This document shows positions 43,410-52,520 of a stretch of 64,000 nt of DNA, in pieces (the stretch's first letter is position 1; every line of letters begins with the position of its first letter). Made by a program: the position numbers and the translations under genes. The notes under the pieces are model-generated. The model was not told the DNA's origin. It made no database searches and saw only the letters and a list, made by a program, of their open reading frames with translations. The stretch spans positions 1-64,000 of the forward strand of contig CBDCPZ010000019.1 in the NCBI GenBank assembly GCA_965220465.1, written 5' to 3'. This DNA comes from JAHDHW01 sp965220465. Lineage in GTDB: Bacteria > Bacteroidota > Bacteroidia > Chitinophagales > Saprospiraceae.

Positions 43410-44930
43410 TTAGTACCCAGGATTTTGTTTAAGATTAGGATTAACTGCTAACTGTCCGGATGGAATTGGGAAAAGCAAACGCTCATTACCCGATGCTGGC
43501 TTTAAAGTCCAGGCTTCCAGGAACTTTCCAAAACGAATCAAGTCAGTTCTTCGGTGACCTTCCCAATATAATTCAAATCCTCTTTCATCAATTAGTTTAT
43601 CTAAATCCAGGGTAGTAAGATCAGCTACACCTCTTTTTGCTCGGATACTATTTACAAGATCTCTTGCATCAGGCTCATTACCTTTTCTCAACAAAGCTTC
43701 TGCTTTCATGAGTATTACATCAGCATAACGATAATAAACATAATCATTGTCTGGATTATTTGCATCAGCATAATCAGGTGGATATTTAATAACACGAATA
43801 CCGGTAATTTCAAGATCATTTCCAGTGTTGATCAATTCCACTTCTTTAGTAAAAGCAAGAGAATTTCCTTTTCCATCAACTAGTGGTGTACCTGCTGCAT
43901 CAAATTGTTGCCCTACGAGGAATCCAGCTCTAACACCTCCTACATCTGTCACACCAGGATAATCTACTCCTATACGCTGATCATTAGGATCAAATTTGTC
44001 ATAGAAGTCAGCAATCGTGCAGAATCCATTCCAGCCACTTGGATTTTGATTATAGTGAAGTGTACATCTCCATCGTGATTTTACACCATTAGAGGTATTA
44101 ACAACAGGTACTCCCAATTGATTTAATTGTGTAAAAATCAACTCGTTAGATATTTGATCATTATTTGGAGCAAAATTATCGAAGACATTATCCTGAATAG
44201 AGTATTTTCCACTATTAATAATCTGATCGGCAAATTCAATCACCTTATCCATATCAGATTCGGAAAACTTAGGATTAACTCGATCTCCAAAAGTACCATA
44301 ATTCAAATAAGTCTTCATTAGTAGTACTTTAGCTGCGTCTTTGTTTGCTACGTATGGAGGCCCATCAGGCAAATCATCCAAGATCTCACCCAAATCGCTG
44401 ATGATCTTATCCAAAGCCTCAGTGGCTGATAAAACATTGGATGGGTTTAACAAATTTTCTCCTGCTTCTCTGAATGGAACTTGTCCATATAAATCTGCAA
44501 TTGAAAACATTGCAAAAGCTCTTAGGAATAATGCCTCGGCCTTCTGTTGAGGAGTCGGATTAAAATTAAGCACATCCGTTGAGTTAAATACGATCTGTAA
44601 TATTCCATTGAAGGTCGATGCGGCGCGACTATTCTCAGCAGTCCAGGTATGATCATGCAGTACTCTCCAAGCACCATTATCATCCCAGTCAGGTCCTCTG
44701 GTCGGCCCTACTGCTTCGTCAGCGGTGTGTTCTTGTAATGCCCAGAAAAAGGATTGATCCTGATATGGGTCATTAAAACCATCATAAGTAGCTTTTAAAA
44801 TAGCTGCAGGATCTCCTAATGCAAGTGCCTGCTCTTCGGTAAGCGAATCATTAAGATTCTCTTTTAGATCAGTACAGGCAGAAAGCCCAATAAAGACCAG
44901 ACTTAATATTAATATTTTTTGAAAATTCAT
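43410..44930 (-). CDS. SusD/RagB family nutrient-binding outer-membrane lipoprotein
   Basis: This 506-residue lipoprotein has lipobox IGLSAC (Cys19). The SusD fold is clear from the TPR-like N-terminal half (AEALFLRAFAMFSIADLYGQVPFREAGE, about 127-154; AAKVLLMKTYLNYGTFGD) and the C-terminal signature YRYADVILMKAEALLRKGN ... VNSIRAKRGV ... LIDERGFELYWEGHRRTDLIRFGKF. It caps the SusC channel encoded 24 bp upstream and binds the imported substrate, probably an oligosaccharide or peptide. No glycosidase, sulfatase or regulator is linked, so the substrate remains open. Confidence 0.96.
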   Translation of the reverse strand: MNFQKILILSLVFIGLSACTDLKENLNDSLTEEQALALGDPAAILKATYDGFNDPYQDQSFFWALQEHTADEAVGPTRGPDWDDNGAWRVLHDHTWTAENSRAASTFNGILQIVFNSTDVLNFNPTPQQKAEALFLRAFAMFSIADLYGQVPFREAGENLLNPSNVLSATEALDKIISDLGEILDDLPDGPPYVANKDAAKVLLMKTYLNYGTFGDRVNPKFSESDMDKVIEFADQIINSGKYSIQDNVFDNFAPNNDQISNELIFTQLNQLGVPVVNTSNGVKSRWRCTLHYNQNPSGWNGFCTIADFYDKFDPNDQRIGVDYPGVTDVGGVRAGFLVGQQFDAAGTPLVDGKGNSLAFTKEVELINTGNDLEITGIRVIKYPPDYADANNPDNDYVYYRYADVILMKAEALLRKGNEPDARDLVNSIRAKRGVADLTTLDLDKLIDERGFELYWEGHRRTDLIRFGKFLEAWTLKPASGNERLLFPIPSGQLAVNPNLKQNPGY

Positions 44931-44954
44931 ATCTATAATTTTTGATTTATCAGT

Positions 44955-47936
44955 TTAAAATGAAAAATTGACACCTAACAATACAGTTCTAGCTGAAGGA
45001 TAAGAAGTATACTCAATCCCAAAAGAAGGAACATCATCAACATCTTTTGTTGTGTTAACTTCAGGATCAAAACCAGTATAATCCGTAATGACAAATAAAT
45101 TCTGTCCAGTAATGTATACGCGTCCATTTTTCAATACATTTCCTATATCACCAATGTTGTATCCAATAGTAGCATTAGCCAATTTCAGATAATCTCCTTT
45201 TTCCAAATACCTGGAAGAAGCTTTTACAGAATTGGAAATAGCTTCCTGAGGTTGTGGACCGATAAGCTTAGCATCAATATTTCCATTTCCCAGATTACCG
45301 ATAGGTAACACGGTGTTGGCTGTATTGTTATAAATTACGTGTCCGAAAGCACCATTCATGTTTATACCTAAATCAAATTTTTTGTAAACCAACATAGTAG
45401 TAATACCAAGTACTAAACTTGGATTTGGATCCCCAACAAACTTGAATGTATTAATATCCGGATCAAAAGTATCCTGTCCGTTTTCCCCTATTCCTGTCCA
45501 ATTTCTGGTATAGAAAGAGTTCAAAGGTTGATCATTGGCCATCTGTTGTACTGTTGTACCAGATATACCTTGTCCGTGTAGTGCACCTGTATTTACAGTT
45601 GGTCCATCATAATTTTGTAATACATTATTAAGGAAAGCAGCATTAACGCCTAAATCCCAAATCAAGTTCTCATTACTTACAATGACTCCGTTTAAAGTAA
45701 CTTCAAACCCTTTGTTAATTACCTCTCCTGGTAAGTTTGTCCAAAATCTGGTATCCGGAGCAGGAGGTATTGCAAGGAAGTTGAAAAGTAAGTCTTCTGT
45801 TTTCTTATAAAAATAATCTAAAGTACCTGTCAAACGGTAATCAAATAAAGCGAAATCTATTCCTGCATTGGTAACTGTTGAAGTCTCCCATTTCAAATCC
45901 GGGTTGGCTACATTACTTCGCTTGGAACCTCCATTATTAGTTAATGCAAATTGGAACTGGGATGCACCTGATGGAAAGTCCTGGTTACCAGTCTTTCCCC
46001 AACCTAAACGAAGTTTCAAATCATCAAACAAACCACCTGACATAAAATCTTCTTTGGTGATATTCCAGGCAGCAGCTACTGATGGAAAATAACCATACTT
46101 GTTATTTTCTCCAAATTTAGTAGAACCATCCGCTCTAAACGTCGCAGTAAGTAAATATTTATCTTTAAGATTAAAATTAACCCTTGCAAAATAAGATTGC
46201 AACTCCGTTGTAGGATCTTCGAAAGACCCCATCAATCGGTCGGCACTTGAAGAGTTTTGAAGGATATTTGAATAACGAACTTCATCAGTGATAAAATCAT
46301 AACCAGCAAGTCCGGATCCTCTAAACTGGAAATCCATATATTCATAACCAAGCAATGCATTTAAGCTTAGATTGGAAGTAAGATCAACATTGTAATCTAA
46401 AGTATGCGTTATCTGTTGTGTTGTCAATGTATTAAACGCCTGGTAAGCAAATCCTCTATCCTCAATACCCTGTACATTGATACTGGAAAGAATGTTGGTT
46501 ACACGCTCTCCGGTAGAGTGATTCAAACTATAAATAAATTTATAAGTTAAATCATCCGTAATCTTAAAAGAAGGAATAATGCTCGCTAATAGTGTAGATA
46601 CATTGGATTCATCATCATATGAAGCAAGGTACTCTAAAGGATTAATAGTAGTTAGCTCTGTGGATCGCACAAAACTACCGTCACTGTTCTTTAATGGCCG
46701 AGTTGGATTCCAAATCAAGGCCTGAGAGATCACATCTCCTGTAAATCCGTTATCATCAGAAATTGGCGCTGAAACTTCATTCGTTTTTGAAGTCATCAAA
46801 TTGAAATCAACCTGTAGTTTTTTGCTTTCCAAAAATTTATAAGACCCGAACAATGAAGCATTATATTTTTTCAATTTACTATTCATTATAATACCTTCCT
46901 GATCAGTCACACCAATTGATATTCTGTAAGTTCCATTTTCAGTACCTCCGCCAACAGACATGTTGTACAATTGGGTTACAGCAGTTCTTGTAATTTCGTC
47001 TTGAGCATCTGAACTTCCACCAAAGTCACCTTGCCTTCTTCCTGTAACGGGGTCAACAGCTACTCCGTATTGATCTAAGGCATTTCTATAACCATCACCG
47101 GACAGGACATCATATTTTTGCAAAATAGTACTTAAACCAACTGAAGCATTAAAATTAATCTCAGGTTCACCAATACGTGGTTTTTTAGTCGTAATCAAAA
47201 TAACTCCATTCGCTCCTCTGGATCCATAAATAGCTGTTGCAGATGCATCTTTCAACACAACCATTGAAGCAATATCCATGGTATTAATAAAATTCAATGG
47301 ATTGGATCTTTGAGTGGTTCCAAGATCTGTTCCACCAGATTCTGGACGAGCAGAACGGCCATCCAAAGGAATACCATCAACGACATAAAGCGGCTCAGAA
47401 CCTGACCTTACAGATGCATTACCTCGAATCCGAACGGTAGTTTGTCCTCCAGGCATCCCACTATTGTTAATCATTTGGACACCCGCGACTTTACCCTGAA
47501 TCAACTGATCAGGAGCAGTTACAATTCCTAAGTTAAAATCTTTTGAATCAATAGTAGCGATAGACCCTGTAAGATCACTCTTCTTGGAGGTTCCGTAACC
47601 TATTACGACAACCTCATCCAATAACGAGCCTGCTGCAAGAGCAAGATCAATTACATCCAAATCTCCAATTTCTACGTTTTGAGTTACAAATCCTGTATAA
47701 GAAAACTGTAACTCACTTGAACCTTCCGGAACGTCAATTGTGTAGGATCCGTTGAAATCAGTAACAGTACCCTGTGAAGTTCCAACAACAAGTATTGAAG
47801 CTCCGATAAGAGCTTCTCCTGTCTCTGCATCAGTCAATGTACCGGTAATGGTACGTTGAGCTAAAGCCGAGCTTCCCATTGCTACTATTGCCAAAAGCAG
47901 CAATACAAATTTTAAATAGTTAATTTTAAGTTTCAT
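44955..47936 (-). CDS. SusC/RagA family TonB-linked outer-membrane transporter
   Basis: This 993-residue protein has a signal peptide (ending SALAQ, about residue 26), an N-terminal CarboxypepD_reg-like domain (about 28-110: TGTLTDAETGEALIGASILV, GTVTDFNGSYTI), the TonB box and SusC signature (LDEVVVIGYGTSKKSDLTGSI), a plug (PLYVVDGIPLDG, DASATAIYGSRGANGVILITTK) and a 22-strand barrel ending GVNFSF. It imports large ligands across the outer membrane with SusD, using TonB-ExbBD energy; an ExbB/ExbD set is encoded at 56338-58671. It is the first gene of a four-gene minus-strand operon. Confidence 0.97.
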   Translation of the reverse strand: MKLKINYLKFVLLLLAIVAMGSSALAQRTITGTLTDAETGEALIGASILVVGTSQGTVTDFNGSYTIDVPEGSSELQFSYTGFVTQNVEIGDLDVIDLALAAGSLLDEVVVIGYGTSKKSDLTGSIATIDSKDFNLGIVTAPDQLIQGKVAGVQMINNSGMPGGQTTVRIRGNASVRSGSEPLYVVDGIPLDGRSARPESGGTDLGTTQRSNPLNFINTMDIASMVVLKDASATAIYGSRGANGVILITTKKPRIGEPEINFNASVGLSTILQKYDVLSGDGYRNALDQYGVAVDPVTGRRQGDFGGSSDAQDEITRTAVTQLYNMSVGGGTENGTYRISIGVTDQEGIIMNSKLKKYNASLFGSYKFLESKKLQVDFNLMTSKTNEVSAPISDDNGFTGDVISQALIWNPTRPLKNSDGSFVRSTELTTINPLEYLASYDDESNVSTLLASIIPSFKITDDLTYKFIYSLNHSTGERVTNILSSINVQGIEDRGFAYQAFNTLTTQQITHTLDYNVDLTSNLSLNALLGYEYMDFQFRGSGLAGYDFITDEVRYSNILQNSSSADRLMGSFEDPTTELQSYFARVNFNLKDKYLLTATFRADGSTKFGENNKYGYFPSVAAAWNITKEDFMSGGLFDDLKLRLGWGKTGNQDFPSGASQFQFALTNNGGSKRSNVANPDLKWETSTVTNAGIDFALFDYRLTGTLDYFYKKTEDLLFNFLAIPPAPDTRFWTNLPGEVINKGFEVTLNGVIVSNENLIWDLGVNAAFLNNVLQNYDGPTVNTGALHGQGISGTTVQQMANDQPLNSFYTRNWTGIGENGQDTFDPDINTFKFVGDPNPSLVLGITTMLVYKKFDLGINMNGAFGHVIYNNTANTVLPIGNLGNGNIDAKLIGPQPQEAISNSVKASSRYLEKGDYLKLANATIGYNIGDIGNVLKNGRVYITGQNLFVITDYTGFDPEVNTTKDVDDVPSFGIEYTSYPSARTVLLGVNFSF

Positions 47937-48291
47937 ACACCATTAGGGTTTAGTTAAAAAAAATTAAGATTGCAATGGTCTTATTTGGGGGCTTGAATTT
48001 TTATCTAATTGTAAATACAACACAAAGTAATAATATTTCTTCAAATTTAATTAAGTTCAAAACCTATTTATTTTTAAAAATCAATCGTGATTTTATTATT
48101 TTCTTTGATTATGATGGGCTAAGGATATGATAAAAATCTTTAATAAGATTGTAAATACCAAAAAGAGAACTGAATTATTTTTAAAAAATCTGATTTCTGT
48201 GAAACAAACTTGGAGTATAAAAATTTATTAATATAATGAAGCAGACAGCTTGAGCCTTTATAATACGTTTTTACTGAAATAATCTTACAAT
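47937..48291. other. Divergent intergenic region upstream of susC
   Basis: This 355-bp AT-rich region between divergent genes must hold the promoter of the SusC operon, but no exact TAnnTTTG box is seen. The closest, TTACTTTG on the minus strand at 48023-48030, has an imperfect TA. Nothing else is recognised. Confidence 0.5.
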
Positions 48292-49566
48292 ATGAAGAAG
48301 CTTCTGCTCCTTTTTTCCTACTTTTCGTTTTGCAAAATAATATTCATGAAATATTTTTATATAGCAATCTTCACCATCATTTCATTTTCGAATGTAATTC
48401 GATCACAGCCAATGTTGAATGGGAAAAAGTCAATTGACATTCCATTTGAATACGTTAACAACTTTATTATTGTAAACGTTTTATTTAACAAAAAGCTTCC
48501 TCTCAAATTCATCTTCGATACAGGTGCGGAATATACGATTTTAACAAAAAGGCAATATTCTGACATATCAGGGTTCCAATACGAAAGAGAATTTAAAATA
48601 GTTGGTGCTGATTTAACAACTGAAATTACTGCTTATTTAGCAAGAGGTGTTACTATTAAAATCACCAAATTGTTCGTACCAGTTGTTGACATTCTGGTAT
48701 TTCAGGAAGATTTTTTTCAGTTTGAGGAGTTAATGGGAGTAGAAGTGCATGGGATTATCGGAGCTAACATTTTCGGCAATTATGTACTGGGCATCAATTA
48801 CAAAAAGAGGGTCATCACACTTCATGATCCATCCCAATTCAATCCTCCAAAAGAAAAATATTCCGTTTCGCCAATAACTATAATTAGAAACAAGCCCTAT
48901 CTAATGGTTAATGCGAAACTTAATAATATCAGTGATTCAATAGCGCTCAAATTACTGCTGGATACCGGTGCCAGTCTTTCTTTGTTACTTTATACTGACA
49001 CACACAAAGGTATAACGGTTCCTCCTAATGTGATAAAGGGTAATATCGGAATGGGTTTAGGCGGATTCCTTGAAGGGTTCCTCGGCAGGATTAAAGAGTT
49101 GGGGGTTGCAAACCTAGCTCTTAACAATATAATTACTAATTTTCAGGAAATAGAAGGATTATTAGATACTACTTTTCTGAACGGAAGAAATGGAGTTATT
49201 GGAAATGAAATCCTTAATCGATTTGAAATCATCATTGATTATCAAAACAGAAAACTTTTCCTGAAACCTAATAAAAAATTCAAAAAGGCATTTGAATATG
49301 ACAAAAGCGGCTTAACGCTAATAGCAAGTGGTAAAGATTTAAATATAATCGTTGTAAATGATGTAGTTTCTGAATCTCCAGCTGATCAGGCAGGTATAAA
49401 AATTGGCGATATAATTCATCAAGTGAATTGGTTTCCTCCAGGTTATTTTTCGATGAAAGATTTGATCCGTATTTTCCATAAAAAAGAAGGAAAAAGAATA
49501 AAGCTGAAAGTTAAAAGAGATGGGAAAAAGATGAAATTTCAATTTAATTTAAGAAAATTGATATAG
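48292..49566 (+). CDS. Exported retropepsin-like aspartic protease with PDZ domain
   Basis: This 424-residue protein has two retropepsin-like halves, each with its own catalytic motif: FIFDTGAEYTIL (about 72-83) and LLLDTGASLSLL (about 222-233). A C-terminal PDZ domain follows (about 340-420: VVSESPADQAGIKIGDIIHQVN, the carboxylate-binding loop region). Having both DTG motifs on one chain suggests an internally paired, pepsin-like active site. The N-terminus has two hydrophobic runs; ATG 48346 would give a clean signal peptide ending VIRSQ and may be the true start. The role is probably periplasmic proteolysis or quality control (inference). Confidence 0.9.
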   Translation: MKKLLLLFSYFSFCKIIFMKYFYIAIFTIISFSNVIRSQPMLNGKKSIDIPFEYVNNFIIVNVLFNKKLPLKFIFDTGAEYTILTKRQYSDISGFQYEREFKIVGADLTTEITAYLARGVTIKITKLFVPVVDILVFQEDFFQFEELMGVEVHGIIGANIFGNYVLGINYKKRVITLHDPSQFNPPKEKYSVSPITIIRNKPYLMVNAKLNNISDSIALKLLLDTGASLSLLLYTDTHKGITVPPNVIKGNIGMGLGGFLEGFLGRIKELGVANLALNNIITNFQEIEGLLDTTFLNGRNGVIGNEILNRFEIIIDYQNRKLFLKPNKKFKKAFEYDKSGLTLIASGKDLNIIVVNDVVSESPADQAGIKIGDIIHQVNWFPPGYFSMKDLIRIFHKKEGKRIKLKVKRDGKKMKFQFNLRKLI

Positions 49567-49699
49567 AATTGGAATCAATTAATAGTGACGCAATCTCATT
49601 TGATCCATATTAACATCTGACCGTGTTTTGATAATTTTTTTTGTGCAAATGCCAGTTTATTTTCGTTCAAACGCAACTAATATTTCCATCTTTCAATCC

Positions 49700-49730
49700 T
49701 TTGTTTTATAAAACATTAATTGTACCTTTG
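49700..49730 (+). promoter_or_regulatory. Consensus Bacteroidota promoter of rplU-rpmA
   Basis: TTTG at 49700-49703 and TACCTTTG at 49723-49730 are separated by 19 bp, an exact match to the phylum's -33/-7 promoter. Transcription should begin near 49737, leaving a leader of about 53 nt before rplU. Confidence 0.85.
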
Positions 49731-49789
49731 CGAACCGAAATCCAAAAATTTCGATAGAAAAATAATTTTAAAACTTAAATTTCAGTTTA

Positions 49790-50101
49790 ATGTTCGCAAT
49801 CGTATCAATAGCTGGTCAACAATTTAAAGTCGAAGAAGGGCAAGAGCTTTTCGTCCACCAGTTAGAAGCTTCAGATGGCGACAGTGTCTCTTTCGATCAG
49901 GTTCACCTAATTGAAAAAGAAGGCAAAGTCACTGTAGGCAAGCCGGTAATCAAGTCTGCTTCAGTTAATGCAACTGTGCTAGAAAGACAAAAAGGCGATA
50001 AAGTAATCGTTTTTAAAAAGAAAAGACGAAAAGGGTACCGTGTAAAAAACGGCCACCGTCAACAGTTTACTAAAATAAAAATTGACGGAATTAAAAGTTA
50101 A
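49790..50101 (+). CDS. rplU: Ribosomal protein L21
   Basis: This 103-residue 50S protein L21 has the typical MFAIVSIAGQQFKVEEGQEL start, the KGDKVIVFKKKRRKGYRVKNGHRQ signature (about 72-95) and TKIKIDGI end. It binds 23S rRNA near L20. The normal short length is notable because in many Bacteroidota L21 carries a C-terminal helix-hairpin-helix extension; here that extension is on L27 instead. It is first in the rplU-rpmA operon, driven by a consensus promoter. Confidence 0.98.
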   Translation: MFAIVSIAGQQFKVEEGQELFVHQLEASDGDSVSFDQVHLIEKEGKVTVGKPVIKSASVNATVLERQKGDKVIVFKKKRRKGYRVKNGHRQQFTKIKIDGIKS

Positions 50102-50180
50102 TTTTTAAGTTTTTTAGTCTTTAATTTTTAAAATTCAATATTACACCTTATTTTTATTCATTGTAAAACTATCATTTGAA

Positions 50181-50831
50181 ATGGCACATAAAAAAGGAGC
50201 AGGAAGTTCAGATAATGGAAGGGACAGTAATGCTAAACGACTCGGAGTAAAGCTTTTCGGAGGACAATATGCCAAAGCAGGAAACATTATCGTTCGTCAA
50301 CGAGGCACTAAATTTCACCCTGGCCAAAATGTTGGCATCGGAAAAGACCATACTTTATTTGCACTTGTTGAAGGACAAGTAACATACAAAAAAAGAAGAC
50401 TCAACCGAACATTTGTGGACGTTCTCCCATATGATCAAGTTGCAGAAACTATAGCACCTGTAAAACCTAAGCAGGTCAAATCTACCCCAAAACCCGCTGA
50501 AGCCAAAAAAGAAGTAAAAGAAGTAGTAATAGAAAAAACTACTAAAACAAAAGCTGACGATTTTAAAAAAATCGAAGGAATAGGACCGAAAATAGCTGAG
50601 TTGCTTAATAACGCTGGTATTAGTACCTTTGTAGAGTTAGCAAATACCAATGCTGACAAAATAAAAGGCATATTAGAGGATGCCGGAAGTCGTTATAAAT
50701 CGCATGATCCAACAACTTGGCCAGCACAAGCAAAAATGGCAGCTGTAGGCGAATGGGACAAATTAAAAAATTGGCAAGACCAATTGGATGGAGGAAGAAT
50801 AGTTGAAGCATCTTCTGAAGAAGAAGAATAA
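50181..50831 (+). CDS. rpmA: Ribosomal protein L27 with C-terminal helix-hairpin-helix extension
   Basis: Residues 1-85 are a complete L27 (MAHKKGAGSSDNGRDS, LGVKLFGGQYAKAGNIIVRQRGTKFHPG, GKDHTLFALVEG). It starts directly with MAHKKGAGSS, so no N-terminal pre-sequence is present. A charged Lys/Pro/Glu linker (about 95-125) leads to a helix-hairpin-helix domain (about 127-204): DDFKKIEGIGPKIAELLNNA, then HDPTTWPAQAKMAAVGEWDKL and a WQDQLDGG end, closing with a Glu-rich tail. Total length 216 versus about 85 usual. This HhH module is the one seen on L21 in other Bacteroidota. It probably contacts rRNA or DNA (inference). A terminator follows 40 bp later. Confidence 0.97.
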   Translation: MAHKKGAGSSDNGRDSNAKRLGVKLFGGQYAKAGNIIVRQRGTKFHPGQNVGIGKDHTLFALVEGQVTYKKRRLNRTFVDVLPYDQVAETIAPVKPKQVKSTPKPAEAKKEVKEVVIEKTTKTKADDFKKIEGIGPKIAELLNNAGISTFVELANTNADKIKGILEDAGSRYKSHDPTTWPAQAKMAAVGEWDKLKNWQDQLDGGRIVEASSEEEE

Positions 50832-50870
50832 AATAGTTTTAGTTTTCATAGCTTTATATTTTTTGTTGTT

Positions 50871-50893
50871 AGCCCTATCTCTCAGATAGGGCT
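50871..50893 (+). terminator. Terminator of rplU-rpmA
   Basis: A perfect 10-bp stem AGCCCTATCT/AGATAGGGCT (50871-50880 with 50884-50893) with a CTC loop is followed by seven T. Confidence 0.9.
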
Positions 50894-50907
50894 TTTTTTA
50901 ATAAAAA

Positions 50908-50941
50908 AAGCCTTTCAATTCTGTATCAAATTGAAAGGCTT
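50908..50941 (-). terminator. Terminator of the converging hypothetical gene
   Basis: A perfect 13-bp stem (50908-50920 with 50929-50941) is followed on the minus strand by a T-run, 22 bp past the stop of the minus-strand gene. Confidence 0.85.
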
Positions 50942-50962
50942 ATTGTTTTACAAATATTGGAT

Positions 50963-51628
50963 TTATATAATTCGAGCTTGCTTCATATAGCCAAGAAAAT
51001 AATGCCAGCGAACATTAACTTTTCTTAAAAACCTATTCGTTGGTGCTGTTTTCAAATTTTTGACAATATTCTGCCTTTGTGCTGAATCATAATCAGTCAA
51101 CTGGTAAAAATTTGAAAAGTTAGTTCCATATTTCATGTTGAAATATTCCAATAAATCTTCCTTTACTAAAACATGAAAATCTTCAAAATATTCAAACTCC
51201 TCTTTTGTGAGCGATTGATTGGTTAGAAAGTTTTTCAGGATCGTGTATTCAAATATATGCTCAATAGAAGGGATGCTTAATCCATTTTCAGCGATTACCC
51301 TTCGCCCCAACAATTCCTCTTCGTCAAGATAGGCCAAAGATTTATGTACCAATTTATGTACAAACTCAATTTCAACTTTTAAGTTATTTGGAAATTCTAA
51401 AAAAGCTTTTGAAACTCGAAAAGTGGTAAAAACCTGGATATTTGAAAGTTCAGCATACTTTTGCAAGTCCTCAACAATGGTTCCCAGATCTTCTTTTCTT
51501 AATAAAATTTGATATACCAAATCTCTTTTTGAGCTAGCAATATCTTCGGGCAGGATATTTAATAATACATAAACCTTTTGCTTCAACAGGCTTATAAAAT
51601 ATTCATGGAAATTTTTACGTACATTCAT
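50963..51628 (-). CDS. Conserved-looking hypothetical protein
   Basis: This 221-residue soluble protein is rich in Phe, Tyr, Glu and Lys, and I do not recognise its family. The C-terminal half is helical and charged (SIPSIEHIFEYTILKNFL, EEFEYFEDFHVLVKEDLLEYFNMKYG), ending WHYFLGYMKQARII. There is no signal peptide or membrane helix. It has its own terminator and is 108 bp from the next minus-strand gene, so it is probably expressed alone. Composition and a clean ATG start argue that it is real. Confidence 0.75.
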   Translation of the reverse strand: MNVRKNFHEYFISLLKQKVYVLLNILPEDIASSKRDLVYQILLRKEDLGTIVEDLQKYAELSNIQVFTTFRVSKAFLEFPNNLKVEIEFVHKLVHKSLAYLDEEELLGRRVIAENGLSIPSIEHIFEYTILKNFLTNQSLTKEEFEYFEDFHVLVKEDLLEYFNMKYGTNFSNFYQLTDYDSAQRQNIVKNLKTAPTNRFLRKVNVRWHYFLGYMKQARII

Positions 51629-51736
51629 GCTGACAAAAAAATATGTTTGTTTATTTATGAGGATTACGTTTTACTATACAAAAATGTTGCCTACTACACT
51701 TCCAAAATCACGTATTGCTTATATTTAGCAAAAAAA

Positions 51737-52498
51737 TCAAACTTTTTCAAGTGCTTTCTTGGGCAACCAACCCTGCTCTCCATTGAGCAACTTCACTTTA
51801 TACCAGTCTCCAATTTGGTCAAGCAGTTCTACCGAAGTGCCTTCATGAAGAATAAATACTGAGTTACTTACTTCATCCGGGGCGCTTCGTAAATCTACTT
51901 CATTTGACATTATGACTGCCAACCCGCTATTTCTTTCTGTTTGTGAACTATCGATCGCTATTAAAAAAGGAAGAACACTCAAAATTAAAACACACATGCC
52001 AACTACGAATCCTATTTTTTTCTGCTCTCTGCTTTTTCCTTTCAACCAAACCACAAACCCTCCAATGCTTAACCAGAAAAGGATCAATGCTACAATACTC
52101 CAGCTTTTTGATGAAGCTAACCGGTTTAAATTTCGTTTCCATCTTTTTAAAAAAAATGGTGGAAGCACCTCAATTTCATCCGGTAAACTTTTCCGTGCAA
52201 GTTCCAAGTTGAAAGTAATATCGCTCCGGCTTTCCGTATTGGCAATCAAGAGCGCTCTTTCGTAGTTCAAAATTGCCTTTCCTGGCTTATGGATTTTAAA
52301 ATATGCATTCCCAAGATTGTAGTATAACTCAGGAGATCTATACCCCTGTTTTTCAATGCTTTCAAATTTTTCGATTGCCGTTGTAAATTCATTCGACTGA
52401 TACAATTCATTCGCTTCCTGAAATAATTGTGTTACATCATTTGCAAAAGCAATTGCCGGAAATAAAAAAATAATAATGTATAAGTTCAGTTTTCGCAT
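51737..52498 (-). CDS. BatE-like TPR and SH3 domain protein
   Basis: This 253-residue protein has a signal peptide (MRKLNLYIIIFLFPAIAFA), two TPR motifs (about 20-95: LYQSNEFTTAIEKFESIE, PELYYNLGNAYFKIHKPGKAILNYERALLI), two transmembrane helices (about 130-175) and a C-terminal bacterial SH3 domain (about 195-253: NEVDLRSAPDEVSNSVFILHEGTSVELL, WYKVKLLNGEQGWLPKKAL). This matches BatE of the Bacteroides aerotolerance (Bat) family, although the other bat genes are not adjacent. An upstream start would run into the OstA-like gene and lacks a signal; ATG 52498 is right. Confidence 0.88.
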   Translation of the reverse strand: MRKLNLYIIIFLFPAIAFANDVTQLFQEANELYQSNEFTTAIEKFESIEKQGYRSPELYYNLGNAYFKIHKPGKAILNYERALLIANTESRSDITFNLELARKSLPDEIEVLPPFFLKRWKRNLNRLASSKSWSIVALILFWLSIGGFVVWLKGKSREQKKIGFVVGMCVLILSVLPFLIAIDSSQTERNSGLAVIMSNEVDLRSAPDEVSNSVFILHEGTSVELLDQIGDWYKVKLLNGEQGWLPKKALEKV

Positions 52499-52520
52499 TT
52501 TCAAAAAAACAATTCGGGAA

